Below are positions 51,601 to 63,399 of a stretch of 64,000 nt of DNA, in pieces. A program made the translations under genes and the position numbers. The stretch is taken from the NCBI GenBank assembly GCA_922989275.2, contig OV277857.1:5456001-5520000 (forward strand), in the 5' to 3' direction. How positions within the stretch are numbered: position 1 is the first letter of the stretch; every line of letters starts with the position of its first letter. The DNA is from Gari tellinella. Its lineage: Eukaryota > Mollusca > Bivalvia > Cardiida > Psammobiidae. The notes below the pieces were generated by a model. The model was not told the origin of the DNA. It did not search any database and was given only the letters and a program-made list of their open reading frames with translations.

Positions 51601-51859
51601 GTAACCCTTTCCCTCATAGAAGCGCTTTTTCGAGCAATAATTTTATTTATTCACCCGGTAAAGAAAATAGTTTCACTTTATACAGACATAAACATGTAAC
51701 AAAAGAAATGTTTTCTAAATCCTAGCAGATGGTAGCTTAAAAAGCAGGCCGAAAACTAAGCAGAAAGCGCCTTAGGGCGCGTTCTGCTTTATTTTAAACA
51801 TGTTTTCCGTGGTCATCTGTTTCGCAAAACTAGAAACAAGCTACGCGGTAATTGATTAA
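51601..51859. repeat. MITE family B
   Basis: GTAACCCTTTCCCTCATAGA to GGTAATTGATTAA; hairpin GCCTTAGGGCGCGTTCTGC. Confidence 0.65.
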
Positions 51860-52037
51860 ATGAGAGAGAAGAACGCAGGTCCAACTCTAATTATTGATAA
51901 TCGGCGTCTCCCGGTTGATGCAATTTTTCATATTTATATCCGTTTCCAATAAATTCTTTAAAACGTCAACATTGTAATACTTCCTATATTTATCGATCAA
52001 TGATTCCCAACTTTGACTTTGAAAAGCATTACCACAC

Positions 52038-52276
52038 TTAACCCTAGCGACGAATATACTCGATCTTTATAAACAGTGAACCTTTAAGAATATTATGTTC
52101 GATGCAAACAGTGTAGACCTAGATCAAAGGGCTCCTAAAAATCATCTGATCAGGGTCTGCACTATTTGTTAATTTTGAAATATATTGCAGAAAACAATAT
52201 AAATAGTCATAAATAGACTTGACTTAACTGGTAAACAGAAATTGTAGATTAAAAGTGTCGGAGACGAACGAGTTAA
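52038..52276. repeat. MITE family C
   Basis: TTAACCCTAGCGACGAATAT to GACGAACGAGTTAA; hairpin partly decayed. Confidence 0.7.
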
Positions 52277-52459
52277 TTTTCACACTTAAAATATCTTCAT
52301 CTCATTTCTACCACTTCAGCTTCAATTAACAGTGACAAGTGCATGTCATGACAATTTCACCAATTTCCTGCCTTAACGATTTTCCGTTTAAGCAAGACAG
52401 GACCCTAAGAGTTATAGCGTTAAAACAGTCTTTTAACCACTGTCAATAAATACCAGCTA

Positions 52460-52819
52460 CAGTGCCTTCTCTCTACAACAACTCCTTTTTGGAGACAAAT
52501 ATTGTGTGTGTGGTTCGTAGGGAGTCGTTACAGGGAGGGAAAATGGCTTACACTTGCAAACAGCTTGAATCCAGATCAGACGCCGCGTAACGCGGCGTCT
52601 GATATGGATTCAAGCTATTTGCTATTCGTCATTATATTTATTGTCAAAAAAATTCCAAAATTATGTAACGTTAAGAAAAACAGCAGACGACAATTTTAAG
52701 CAGACGCTATTGCAGCAGTGCAAGCGTTAGATATAATTACCTTGTTTAGGGAACAGCTGCAATGGTCGATATAAGGAGGGAATCATTTTTCGGAGGTCCG
52801 TTGTAGGGAGGGAGTACTG
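52460..52819. repeat. MITE family I containing a beta hairpin
   Basis: CAGTGCCTTCTCTCTACAAC to TGTAGGGAGGGAGTACTG; beta hairpin at 52555-52622 (GCAAACAGCTTGAATCCAGA / ATGGATTCAAGCTATTTGC around GACGCCGCGTAACGCGGCGT). Confidence 0.8.
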
Positions 52820-53197
52820 TAGTTGCCTTTTCAAGGAGACCTGACATATCTGTATTCAAGACACAAGTAGTTTTATTACCTGCAGAGAATCATCAAATCA
52901 AATCAGGCCCAATCAGAATATCGTTTCAATATCAGATTGCTGTGACATGGAACCGGCATGGTGACCGTCTTGTTATGTATTGGGTCAACCCTTACGGTGC
53001 AGGGAACCGGAATATTCATCATTTTATAATCAACAAAGAAAACCCTGATTAGAGGACTCATTGAGGGACCCTCTTCTCAGGGTCTGCACTGTTTGTAAAA
53101 AAGATTAATATTTTGGAGACATACCACTTATGTGTCAATTTTCAGTGATAGCTTAATTTTTTTTTAGAAACGTTTTGTTTGAAATTATAGCATGGCA

Positions 53198-53392
53198 AAA
53201 GCTCTTCAGATAAGGGTGGTATTTTAAAAAACTAAACTCTTTATTTCAGCACCAACCTCTATGGTGTCACTACTCATTAGAATCGTATAATCTAGACTAT
53301 TCTAGTGAGTAGTAACACCATAGAATTTGGTTCTGAAATAAGTGAGGATACTTTGAAAATGTTCAGTCTTCTCCCTTTAATCTTGAGCCCTT
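53198..53392. repeat. MITE family F, ends mutated
   Basis: CTCTTCAGATAAGGGTGG to TTAATCTTGAGCCCTTGG; hairpin GGTGTCACTACTCATTAGAA / TTCTAGTGAGTAGTAACACC. Confidence 0.65.
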
Positions 53393-53394
53393 GG

Positions 53395-53940
53395 TAGGAG
53401 CTAACGACTTTCCTTTGTGGACACGGAAAACATCCAATTATATAGCCTGTGACACGACATGATTTCATTAAATACGACTGACGCCACGAATGATGTTTCA
53501 CCTAGTTAACAGTAGGGAAGAGATTCAAATATGTTTTCACAATGGGACTTCAAAGTTTAATCAGTGGACTTCAAACTTTTGTTTCACAAGATTGGAGTTC
53601 GAAAATGTTCTTCAAATATCCATTTAAGTTGTTTGCACGAAGATACATCGATACCAATGTTAAACAGTTTGTACCCCGATCAAAGGCTAACTATCTTGCA
53701 TACTTAGCTGTATTTAAATGGTTCGTAAGTACATGTGTTTTCGAAGTTGGAGCCAAAGGGTATATTTGCAATTGCACATTCTCATTGTCAGGTAATTTAT
53801 TTGTACCACGGAAACAGTTTTTAAAGCCATAAAAATTGATGAGCTGTTTGATTATTTCATAATCATTTAAAACACCTTTGTTAACCAATTCACTGCCTTA
53901 CTCCGAGTGCAATGGTTATTTGCAACTAGTTTTGACCCTT
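53395..53940. other. No feature recognised
   Basis: Contains a 96-codon frame (53542-53832) without recognisable motif, splice context or homologue I know. Confidence 0.35.
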
Positions 53941-53964
53941 ATCACAAGAAAATATAAATATGAG

Positions 53965-54036
53965 TGATAAACAGCTGGGATCCAGATCAGACACCAGGTT
54001 AGGCGATTTCTGATCTGGATCTAAGCTGTTTGCAAA
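53965..54036. repeat. Beta hairpin, isolated
   Basis: AAACAGCTGGGATCCAGATC / GATCTGGATCTAAGCTGTTT; no MITE ends identified around it. Confidence 0.65.
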
Positions 54037-54045
54037 TATTAGCTA

Positions 54046-54291
54046 CATAGGAGAATCTGTTATTCTTTCCCAATAAACGCGTTTACGCTAAAACTATTGT
54101 TTGCAGTGCAAACAGTTTGGAGCTAGATCAGACGCCGGGTAACCCGGCGTCTGGTCAGGCTCCAAACTATTTGCCACCAAGATAAACATGAAATATCAGA
54201 ATAGTCCAAAAGTTGTTCTTTTCTACGTTTTAGCGCTTTGCGTTTGCGTACGTTTGCGTTTAAACGGGAAAGAACAACAGATTCTCCACTC
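54046..54291. repeat. MITE family D
   Basis: Left end decayed to CATAGGAGAATCTG, right end ACAGATTCTCCACTC. Confidence 0.8.
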
Positions 54292-54843
54292 TACCACGAT
54301 AAGAGTTAAGTCAAACTATCTAAAATCTAAATTTGAGAAATAAAAGCAGACGATAATTGTTTAAAGTTAATGACGTCATGGCAGTGAAGGGGTTACGGAT
54401 ATAAAACGTCTATAATGCGTTACAGTGGAGAATGTGCTATTCTTTCCCATAAACGCGTTTACGCTAAAACTATTATTTGCAGTGCAAACAGTTTGGAGCC
54501 AGATCAGACGCCGGGTAACCCGGCGTCTGATCAGGCTCCAAACTGTTTGCACCAAGATAAACAAGAATTATCAGAATTGTCCAAAAGTTGTTCTTTTTCT
54601 ACGTTTTAGTGCTTTGCGTTTGCATTTGCGTACGTTTGCGTTTAAACGAGAAAGAATAACAGATTCTCCACTGTATGCGTTACTAGGGGTTCAAAATGTT
54701 TCGCGATTCGACGGCAACATTTCTTCCTCTTTTCATAAAGATTTTGCACGTTTGCAATGAACACAATAAATAACATTAGGATTACCAGGAAGGCAAATAT
54801 TAGATCTTTATGACATTATTTACACGGTTTTGCATTCGAAAAC
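54050..54843 (+). repeat. Direct segmental duplication, copy 2
   Basis: Second copy of 41614-42405, same order and orientation. Differences are scattered substitutions and indels of a few bases at most, including a 1-base loss in the beta hairpin flank (TTTGCACCAAG for TTTGCCACCAAG). Confidence 0.85.
54423..54673. repeat. MITE family D
   Basis: CAGTGGAGAATGTGCTATTC to ACAGATTCTCCACTG; perfect beta hairpin. Confidence 0.85.
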
Positions 54844-54904
54844 GACTTCATGCCGATGTCCCCCCTTAGAGCGCATTAAAATAGAAATATAATGAAACAA
54901 ACAA

Positions 54905-55130
54905 TACTACATTTTATAAATCGTTTAGATTCCATTCAATCGCGAAATGATTGGTATTTTTAAACAGTTTTGATTCAGATTAGACGTCACTTTAAGTGGC
55001 GTCTGATCTGGATAAAAATAGCTTTTCGCTCGTATTCAGGTTTATGTAATCTGAACACGCATATATCTTAATTCTACAAAACTTGCAATCGACATTTTCA
55101 AAGCAGACGATATAACCACCTAAGGGTCAA
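54905..55130. repeat. MITE family E, decayed
   Basis: AAACAGTTTTGATTCAGATT / GTCTGATCTGGATAAAAATA around GACGTCACTTTAAGTGGCGT. Confidence 0.5.
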
Positions 55131-55740
55131 ATATTGAATTAAATTTTCTTTTTGCTCACGTTGTGCCTTTATAGTTATAAATAATTATTTAAAAGTACAC
55201 TCTGAGTGAATATTTATGAGCCTTGCCATGACAAAACAAGCCTTATTGCCCTGCAAAATTGTACAGACCAATGATTTTGTCCAAATGCAAAAAATCCAAC
55301 GGTTAAGCATATTTTATTCATAAGTATTTTGTTTTGTAAAAATATCTTATTTATATGGAGACGATGTATAAAGCCCGCAAGTCAACGTCGAACCCCTGAC
55401 GAAGGGAACACAGACGCTAAACTAGGATAGTGAGTGAGTGAGTGATATTAGATTATTTTTATTAGAGTGATTTCGTTTTAAAATATGCAACAAGAAATAG
55501 TTTATAACTCTCATATATTCTCTGCGTATACACAAAAAGTGTACATTTCAACAAAATGGCAACACCAAACAGTCCCAATACACCCTGAATAACTGTATTA
55601 AAGACTAATTGTAACTCAAAACGGGATAAAGTAATTTAGTAAATCATTTTAAAGGATTTTCCATTATCTTGGTTCAGAAGCCGCCTGCGTTGAACACCTT
55701 AATACGAACTCGCTTAGCAATCGTCATAGCGGGGTTCTGT
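55131..55740. other. No feature recognised
   Basis: Only a short GTGAGTGAGTGAGTGA run at about 55430. No frame. Confidence 0.35.
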
Positions 55741-55744
55741 GTTA

Positions 55745-55974
55745 CAGTGGAGAATCTGTTATTCTTTCCCGTTTAAACGCAAACGTACGCAAACGCACGC
55801 AAACGCAAAGCGCTAAAACGTAGAAAAGAACAACTTTTGGACAATTCTGATATTTCATGTTTATCTTGGTGGCAAACAGTTTGGAGTCTGATCTGGCTCC
55901 AAACTGTTTGCACTGCAAATAATAGTTTTAGCGTAAACGCGTTTATTGGGGGAAGAATAACACATTCTCCACTG
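55745..55974. repeat. MITE family D, hairpin centre deleted
   Basis: CAGTGGAGAATCTGTTATTC to ACACATTCTCCACTG; the beta hairpin lacks the GACGCCGGG loop. Confidence 0.8.
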
Positions 55975-55979
55975 TAGTT

Positions 55980-56440
55980 AGAACGTGATTTCAAAACCAA
56001 TCGATTTAAAATTCGATTGCATTTCTGGTTAAGGTAGAAATCCAATTTAAATAGGAAATAGGCCATGTTTCCTTGACGCCAAATTTCCACTGATAATTGT
56101 AGTGAAAATGTTGAATACTAATGAAAGTGGAATCAGCGGTATCATGTAATTTTGCGAAAGATTTTTATTTAGCGAAAATATTGTTGCATGCATTCTGTGG
56201 AAGTCGGTCACCTTATATGAAAAGAAACACTTTCACCCGTTTGCAAAAGACACTCACTATCTTAGAATATTGAAGGAGATGACAAAGACATATGGCAAAC
56301 AAAAAACAACATCACTTCTTGGCCATCTAGGCATTTTCACTGAAATCAAAATAGTTTATTTTTGCAAACTTATAATATATACATTATTTAGAAATAATTT
56401 ATGTAAGTTTAAATCTTCTCCCATCTTTGGTTTGAAAGAA
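55980..56440. other. No feature recognised
   Basis: AT-rich, without frames or inverted repeats. Confidence 0.3.
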
Positions 56441-56854
56441 CAGTAAACTCTTCCTGTTCCGACCATACAATTCTGTGTTATTAAGTGTTTAAGACAGGTA
56501 CATGTAACTGCTTAAAGTAAGGTGACATTAAAACAGAAAGCTCCTTTAGCCATGTTTTAAGCTGTCACTTGTTTTCATACAGTGGAGAATCTGTTATTCT
56601 TTCCCAATAAACGCGTTTACGCTAAAACTATTATTTGCAGTGCAAACAGTTTGGAGCCAGATCAGACGCCGGGTAACCCGGCGTCTGATCAGGCTCCAAA
56701 CTGTTTGCCACCAAGATAAACAAGAATTATCAGAATTGTCCAAAAGTTGTTATTTTCTACGTTTTAGTGCTTTGCGTTTGCGTTTAAACGGGAAAGAATA
56801 ACAGATTCTCCACTGTAGCCTCGTTTTAGTGGTCGTATAGGAGAGGCTTTATTG
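56441..56854. repeat. MITE family A carrying a family D copy
   Basis: CAGTAAACTCTTCCTGTTCC to GGAGAGGCTTTATTG; family D occupies 56580-56815. Confidence 0.7.
56580..56815. repeat. MITE family D nested in family A at TA
   Basis: CAGTGGAGAATCTGTTATTC to ACAGATTCTCCACTG, TA on both sides. Confidence 0.85.
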
Positions 56855-57338
56855 TACTGGCATTTACAGCAAGTTTTCATCCAGATCCTTTACCGATTTA
56901 CTCAGTGTCTGATCAGAACCACCACTGTCTAACTTTCGTATTCATGTTTCTTCATTTAGAATAACACTTTTGAAATATAAATACATGTTACAATTTCTGA
57001 ACAGTGAATATCATTGTATTGAAAGGGTTAATTTAAACGGTATATGAATTGTAAAATTAATTATTTAAGTGAAATATACTAAATATATTAAATAATGTTC
57101 TAATAAGATATCGAATTTTCTAATGACAGTTCATAGTTATGGCCGTAGGTCATTTTTGATGAGTTTTATCCGATCGCTTGCATCAAACACTCACATTGTC
57201 CGAGTATGTCTCCATACGTATAACTTTGAACCCTGGTTACAAAAAGGATACATATGAAGAACATACTTGTCATATTTTAGAAGTGTACGAAGTTTGTCCA
57301 AGTAAATCTCGCAGCCCTTTGATCAGGGTCTTTATTGG

Positions 57339-57595
57339 CAGGGCTGCCATAAATTGACATGAAAAATCCTAAGATTTCCAAATTTGCATTTTTCAAGTGC
57401 GATTTTACGACTCGTACCTTTACCCCATAGCCTGTTTCTTGTTTTTTTTTTACATGCGACTACTTAAAGCAGGCTGTAAGTAAAGCAGAATGCGCATTAG
57501 GGCGCATTCTGCTTTACTTTCAGCCTGCTTTAAGCTACCATATTCTTGGAAAAAATCCGGAGATTTAGGAAAAATCCGGAGAAATGGCAGCCCTG
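57339..57595. repeat. Family J MITE (CAGGGCTGCCAT) carrying a family B fragment
   Basis: CAGGGCTGCCATAAATT to AAATGGCAGCCCTG; flanks TATTGG and TATTGT match at 5 of 6. A family B left end and hairpin lie at 57419-57541. Confidence 0.7.
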
Positions 57596-57602
57596 TATTG
57601 TT

Positions 57603-58180
57603 TGTCGTTTAGCAATAAATTCTAAAATAGAATACACTTAAAAAAAAATTGGACTTGCACATTTTCAGTTTCACGAGTGCATGAGTAGTGTTTGAAAGAA
57701 CCTTTATCAACGAAACAGACTTTGTAGATTTGTTTATATTCGAAATGAAAATACATATAATCTCCTTTTCTGATGTGAAGTAATATAAATGAATATTGGA
57801 TTTAGAGGCCTTTACTGTTACTTTTAGGCAATCATTACTTTAATAGAAATAATGGTCTGTGATTGAAGTGGTAAAAGATGTATATCTTAAGACACATTTG
57901 TTAGTCGAATGTAATTCCAAAAGCTAAACATAAACTCTTGCATTTTCTTAAGTGGAATCGCCATTGCATTGCTATCTACATTTCGTTTCTTGAAAATTGA
58001 ACAGGTTTGAAACCTCTGAATGAAAAGCAGGATTTCACTAGCAATTGCGCACAGTGTGGAACCTGATCAGAAGCCTGTTTTATCAGGAACAAAACTGTTT
58101 GACCTTCACTTTAACATTTCTTGAGTCAAAACACCTAAACCTATAAATCTTAGAAACAAAATTCGAACAATTTTGATACA
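57603..58180. other. No element ends; one decayed beta-type core
   Basis: GTGTGGAACCTGATCAGAAG and AGGAACAAAACTGTTTGACC near 58050-58105. Confidence 0.35.
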
Positions 58181-58187
58181 GATGATA

Positions 58188-58433
58188 CAGTGGAGAATCT
58201 GTTATTCTTTCCCGTTTAAACGCAAACGTACGCAAACGCAAAGCGCTAAAACGTAGAAAAGAACAACTTTTGGACAATTCTGATAATTCTTGTTTATCTT
58301 GGTGGCAAACAGTTTGGAGCCTGATCAGACGCCGGGTTACCCGGCGTCTGATCTGGCTCCAAACTGTTTGCACTGCAAATAATAGTTGTAGCGTAAACGC
58401 GTTTATTGGGAAAGAATAACAGATTCTCCACTG
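58188..58433. repeat. MITE family D (reverse orientation)
   Basis: CAGTGGAGAATCTGTTATTC to ACAGATTCTCCACTG; perfect beta hairpin. Confidence 0.85.
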
Positions 58434-58455
58434 TATTATGAAAGGGGGTGTGTCA

Positions 58456-58660
58456 CAGTGGAGAAGACCATATTCTTTCCCAATAAACGCGTTTACGCTA
58501 AAATTATTATTTCAATTTGAAACAGTTTTGAACCAGATCAGACGCTGGGTAATCAGGCGTCTGGTCAGGCTCTTAACTGTTTGCTAATCAGACAGTATAA
58601 ATCTTGATATTTCATAAAATGTTATTTCTCCATTTTAGTGCAATGCGTTTGCGTTTCGCT
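58456..58660. repeat. MITE family D, diverged
   Basis: CAGTGGAGAAGACCATATTC left end, hairpin AGACGCTGGGTAATCAGGCG; right end decayed. Confidence 0.65.
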
Positions 58661-58667
58661 TACGCCC

Positions 58668-58915
58668 AGTCCTTTCATTCTCAATGACACTTTAAAAAAG
58701 AGCTTTTGCAAACATTTCGGGTCCTGATCAGACGCCGCGTGACGCGGCATCTAATCAGGACCAAACTGTTTGACACTCATATCGATATTTATTAAAGCGT
58801 ACAACCTTAAAAATAACTTTGAAACCTGTATTGCAGACAACAATATTGAAGCAGACGCCAATGAAACGGTGAAGGGGTAAAAATCTCACGCAAGATTTGG
58901 CAGTGAAAGGGTTAA
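58668..58915. repeat. MITE family E
   Basis: TCCTTTCATTCTCAATGACA to GGCAGTGAAAGGGTTAA; beta hairpin AGACGCCGCGTGACGCGGCA. Confidence 0.75.
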
Positions 58916-59047
58916 ACGAGAAAGTATAACATCTTTCCATTGTTTACTGTTTATGACGTCCTTATACAACGTAGAAATAAGCAATATAAGCGATAGCTTT
59001 CATAGTTAGATGTGCAAACAGGCGCATTTATGGATTAATGGGCTAAA

Positions 59048-59146
59048 GGTGTTTGTACTTTTAAAGTCAGACTGTATATATCCTTGCTCTAAACATGCTG
59101 ATGTATGTTTTATGCAATAACGGATTGAATTGAATTGAATTGAATA
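59048..59146 (+). repeat. Retroposon 3' end with (TTGAA)n tail
   Basis: Short sequence ending GGATTGAATTGAATTGAAT, a pattern of simple-repeat tails of LINE/SINE copies. Confidence 0.35.
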
Positions 59147-59148
59147 TA

Positions 59149-60410
59149 CACTCAGTGCAAAAAGAAACGCACATCGTGCTCAAGCGCATATTAAGATACC
59201 TTTTTTAAGACAATTAGAATAGAAAGACCATTTCTCAAGATTTATTTAATTCTGCAACAAGTTCAGAAAAGAATACTAAAAAAACAGTATGCTGCCTTTT
59301 ACCATTTCCCTCTTAATGACGCCAAAAAGAGTTTGCAAACAGTTTAACGCGTAACGCGGCGTCTAATCAGGATCCAAACTGTTTGACACTCGTATTGATT
59401 TGCTTCAAGTCATTCTACAATATTTACATTCAACCTGTAAAGTCCTTATGTAATCCTATTAAAAAATATGCAGTCATCTGCCGATGAACCTACACTTCGA
59501 ATCTGGATTTAACCAGTTCGGATTTCCCCCGTGCTATCCGTGGACTTCTTCAAATAGACTACATCGGGCACTTAACACTAAGCTCCCATTGGTCGACGGT
59601 AATATGACACTAGCGGAGTGATACAGACCCATAGGTCGTTGCCATCGCGTTGCTATGTGTGTAAATGGGTTAAGAAAACAACCGCGACCTGTAATTTTAG
59701 AATGTGCTTTGGCAATAGATATTCAAGTTGCACTGTTATTTGTTTGCCTTGTAAGTCATTTCCATTCACAGAGAGAAAGTTTACTGGAAAAAATCCTGAA
59801 TTTTTAATACAGTTACAGTACATGTAGTTGGGACTACTTTCTCACAATATTTAGAAACTGGAATGGCTATTACATCGACATTACATCTATCAAACCTCTT
59901 TGACCGGTATATGATAAATTCTTATACAGAAAAACAAATCTGGCCAATAAACACATTAAATTGACAGGAAAGAAAATATAAATATAAATATAAGGAATAA
60001 ACAACATCTCTTTGCCGCTCATGACGGTATGACTACATTAGCTTCGGGGGGTAAATTTATCGAAAACGCCCTTCGGGCGTTTACGGAATTTACCCCCTGC
60101 GAAGCTAATGTAGTCATACCGTCATGAACGTCAAAAATATGTTGTTTATTCCTATATTGAATTTTACTTTGAAACGATCTTGCAAATAACAAAATTAAAG
60201 CAGGCGACAAAGAAACGGTGAAGGGGTAAAACCTCACGATTAATTTGGCAGCGAAAAAATTAACTACAGCTTGTTTAAAACACCGTACCGATTAGTACAG
60301 GTTGTGATGCTACCAATTCAATAATGATTTAATAATAATTCACAAATACATTCCTTTTACATAAAAATAATATTTTGATAAAAGATGTGCGTTTCTTTTT
60401 GCGCTGAGCG
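59149..60410. mobile_element. 1.26-kb TIR element CACTCAGTGCAAAAAG, composite
   Basis: Ends CACTCAGTGCAAAAAGAAAC and GTTTCTTTTTGCGCTGAGCG with TA on both sides. Inside are a family E copy, itself split, and a long hairpin (60020-60126). No transposase frame. Confidence 0.6.
60020..60126. repeat. Near-perfect hairpin, about 50-bp arms
   Basis: CATGACGGTATGACTACATT / AATGTAGTCATACCGTCATG, inner AACGCCCTTCGGGCGTT loop. Confidence 0.85.
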
Positions 60411-60720
60411 TACGTATACTTACATGTAATGACGTATTCGGGTTTAATTGCAATGTGTTTAGCTTTTGTATACACTTCAATTACATTTCAAAGTTATAGA
60501 TTTCAAAATTTCAAAATATTTCTCTCAGATAATGGAAATGTCAGATAAAATCTACTGAATATTCCTCTACTAACTTTCACCTCTCGTATATCAGAAATTT
60601 CAGATGAAATGTGGTGAATGCACGTTATTTGTGTTTTTGTTGCTATGTATATACAATATGGATAACTTATTTACCACTTCGTTTGAAATCTTTAAAGTAA
60701 GGAACGACTTATCTAAATAG

Positions 60721-60984
60721 CTAAACCTTTTACCCAATAAATATACATTTTTACGCTTTGAAAATTAAGTTATTCATCCACTGTAGAAAATATTTCCTAT
60801 CCAATTTATACAGATATGAGTATGCACCATAAGAAATAATGTCTATATTCTAGCAGATGATAGCTTAAAGCAGGTTGAAAGTAAAGCAGAATGCGCCCTA
60901 AGGCGCATTCTGCTTTACTTTCAACCTACTTTAAGTGGTCACCTACTTTAAATACAAGAGTCAGGTTATAGGGTAATGGTTTAA
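60721..60984. repeat. MITE family B
   Basis: TAAACCTTTTACCCAATAAA to GGTAATGGTTTAA; alpha hairpin near perfect. Confidence 0.75.
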
Positions 60985-61008
60985 TTCAAATAAACACACA
61001 TATTATTA

Positions 61009-61147
61009 GTTACACGGCATTCCGGCAGGGTGTACGGGCTGGTATGATGGTTTTGGATTCCGTATTTCCTGAGCGCGAAGCGCGAAGGAAATACGGAATC
61101 CAAAACCGTCATACCATCCCGTACGCCCTGCCGGAATGCCGTGTAAC
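61009..61147. repeat. Near-perfect hairpin, about 64-bp arms, GC-rich loop
   Basis: GTTACACGGCATTCCGGCAG / CTGCCGGAATGCCGTGTAAC; loop GAGCGCGAAGCGCGAAGG. The two arms differ at only a few positions. Confidence 0.9.
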
Positions 61148-61274
61148 GAATTTATTTCCAGTCTAGATCCAATACAAGAAAGACAACATGCATCATCTGA
61201 CATAGTGTAGTTTACTTGATCCTAAATTGACACTTGAAATTGACAACAGTTCACTGAAATCAACAAAGTCTATA

Positions 61275-61468
61275 CAGTTAAACTTCGATGTTTGGAACTC
61301 GCATAAGTAGAATCTACCTGCATTTCTACAGATTAATGTCATAAACCTGCTTCTGTTGAACATGCATCCGTACTTCAAGCTAAAAAAAGTGGCATATCCA
61401 CCTTTTAAACTTTGAAATACCGATATGTTCGAGTGAACAGAATTCAAGATAGGCCCTAAGTTTAACTG
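61275..61468. repeat. MITE family G, diverged
   Basis: CAGTTAAACTTCGATGTTTG to CCTAAGTTTAACTG; inner AAAAGTGGCATATCCACCTT. Confidence 0.65.
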
Positions 61469-61469
61469 T

Positions 61470-62280
61470 TTCTAACATGATTACGTCATCACATTGGAAT
61501 GTGGGCATCTTATAAATGTTCATTACATGTAGGCTACCAAAATATTTCGAACGGACAGTTATGTTTTATGAAACACTGTAACGATAAGTTTTAACAAATG
61601 AACGGAAATGATCAGGAGCGAACGAATGAATACGTAGGTCAGTGGCTATGCATATCGAGTTAAGTCTATTTGGGTTGATTTCGATAAAAATATTGATCTA
61701 AATATGTCCTAATTATGAGTCAATTTCATTATAAACCAGTGACAAGTGCCATTTCATTTCCAGTCTTTTGTTTACCATGGTGACGGCGCGGGTGGGGTAA
61801 TCAGGGAAAACAAAGCCAGAAATTAGCATTCAATCGATATTTGAGTTACACATGCGCATAATAATAGATTCAATACAGTTTTTAATTGAGATTTCTTTTT
61901 ATTTCTTGATAAACAATTGCTTAATAAACAGAAAAAGAGATATTATTTATGCAAATCGATCGAGGGAGAAACATCTATTTAGTCACGTGATCCGTACTAC
62001 CCGGCAAATTTATGAATACGGTCTCGTACACAGTGGTCACATGTGCAGTTTTAGCCAATCAGAGTCCAAGAATTTATGATGACTGGAAATAAAGATACAT
62101 CGACGGTTATTTACCTATACATGTATATACACCGTAATATAAGTAAAATTCTAAAAGTAGTACAGTTATAGAAAGTTTGACATGTACATTCATCTGAACA
62201 AATCAATTAGGTTTAAGACATGTTAACAACTGATAAGTGCTAAAAAAACGCCAAAACTAAAATCAAGAATAACATAGCAT
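61470..62280. other. No feature recognised
   Basis: A 75-codon frame at 61852-62079 has no recognisable motif. Confidence 0.35.
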
Positions 62281-62282
62281 AT

Positions 62283-62460
62283 ACCTGTATATAGATTGGA
62301 TTCCGATCAGACACTGCGTAACGCGACGTCTGCTCAGGATCAAGATGGTTTGAAATTCGTTCCACAATTACGTCAGTCATACTGCCTTTTATCTAACTTT
62401 GAAACGATATTGCAGACAACAACATTGAAGCAAACGATAATATGGCGGTAAAGGGGCAAC
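62283..62460. repeat. MITE family E, decayed
   Basis: GGATTCCGATCAGACACTGC / GACGTCTGCTCAGGATCAAG and AACTTTGAAACGATATTGCA. Confidence 0.5.
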
Positions 62461-62619
62461 ATCTGCATTACTGTTCAAATATTTGACTATGAAATATGTT
62501 TTAACATAAACCTGGGTTGGAAATAAAGAAATAACTACTATGAATGAAATGTTTGTATCCAACATTGTACGAATATTTAGCTATGAATTGTATTTTAACA
62601 TAAATCCGGTATGAAATTA

Positions 62620-62865
62620 CAGTGGAGAATCTGTTATTCTTTCCCGTTTAAACGCAAACGTACGCAATCGCAAAGCACTAAAACGTATAAAAGAACAACT
62701 TTTGGACAATTCTGATATTTCATGTTTATCTTGGTGGCAAACAGTTTGGAGCCTGATCAGACGCCGGGCTACCCGGCGTCTGATCTGGCTCCAAACTATT
62801 TGCACTGCAAATAATAGTTTTAGCGTAAACGCGTTAATTGGGAAAGAATAACACATTCTCCACTG
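62620..62865. repeat. MITE family D (reverse orientation)
   Basis: CAGTGGAGAATCTGTTATTC to ACACATTCTCCACTG; beta hairpin GACGCCGGGCTACCCGGCGT. Confidence 0.85.
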
Positions 62866-62997
62866 TAAGTACAGTGCACGAAATGTTTGAATCCAAAAGT
62901 GCGTAAATATTTGGTTATGGAATATGTTTTAACATAATCATTCCAATTAATGTAAGGTGTTTTCTTCTGTCGCAGATTGATTTGAACAAATGGTTTA

Positions 62998-63173
62998 CAG
63001 TAAAACCTCTTTATTACAAACATTAAATCAAAGGCTAATTTATTGTATGAAAGGTAAGTGACAGCTTTTGAAAAGCAAAGTGACAGTGAAACAGAAACTC
63101 CTCAATGAGTTTTCTGTTTTAGTGTTACCTTGCTTAAATCAGTTTAGTGGTCGCAATAGATGGGTTTGTTGTA
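62998..63173. repeat. MITE family A
   Basis: CAGTAAAACCTCTTTATTAC left end; alpha-type hairpin GTGACAGTGAAACAGAAACT / AGTTTTCTGTTTTAGTGTTA. Confidence 0.7.
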
Positions 63174-63224
63174 TTTATAACGAAACCTAAACTCTTTCTT
63201 TATGCACACATGTGATATTAACAC

Positions 63225-63395
63225 ATACACTGCTGACTGTCCAATGACTAAATGGACATTTGCTTTTTAACAGACCCCTGAGGAGTTTGTCCCACAAACA
63301 GATCAATTTATTGTTTTTGCAAACAGTGCATACCCTGATCAGCATGCTCCTTCGGGAATCCTATAATGTATGATCTCGGTCAGCAGTGTTTGCAA
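63225..63395. repeat. MITE family C, decayed
   Basis: GCAAACAGTGCATACCCTGA and GATCTCGGTCAGCAGTGTTT; loop altered. Confidence 0.5.
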
Positions 63396-63399
63396 TTAT

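Noticed and set aside
53542..53832. 96-codon open frame as a gene
   Set aside because: No motif, no splice signals, no homologue recognised; within chance expectation in 64 kb.
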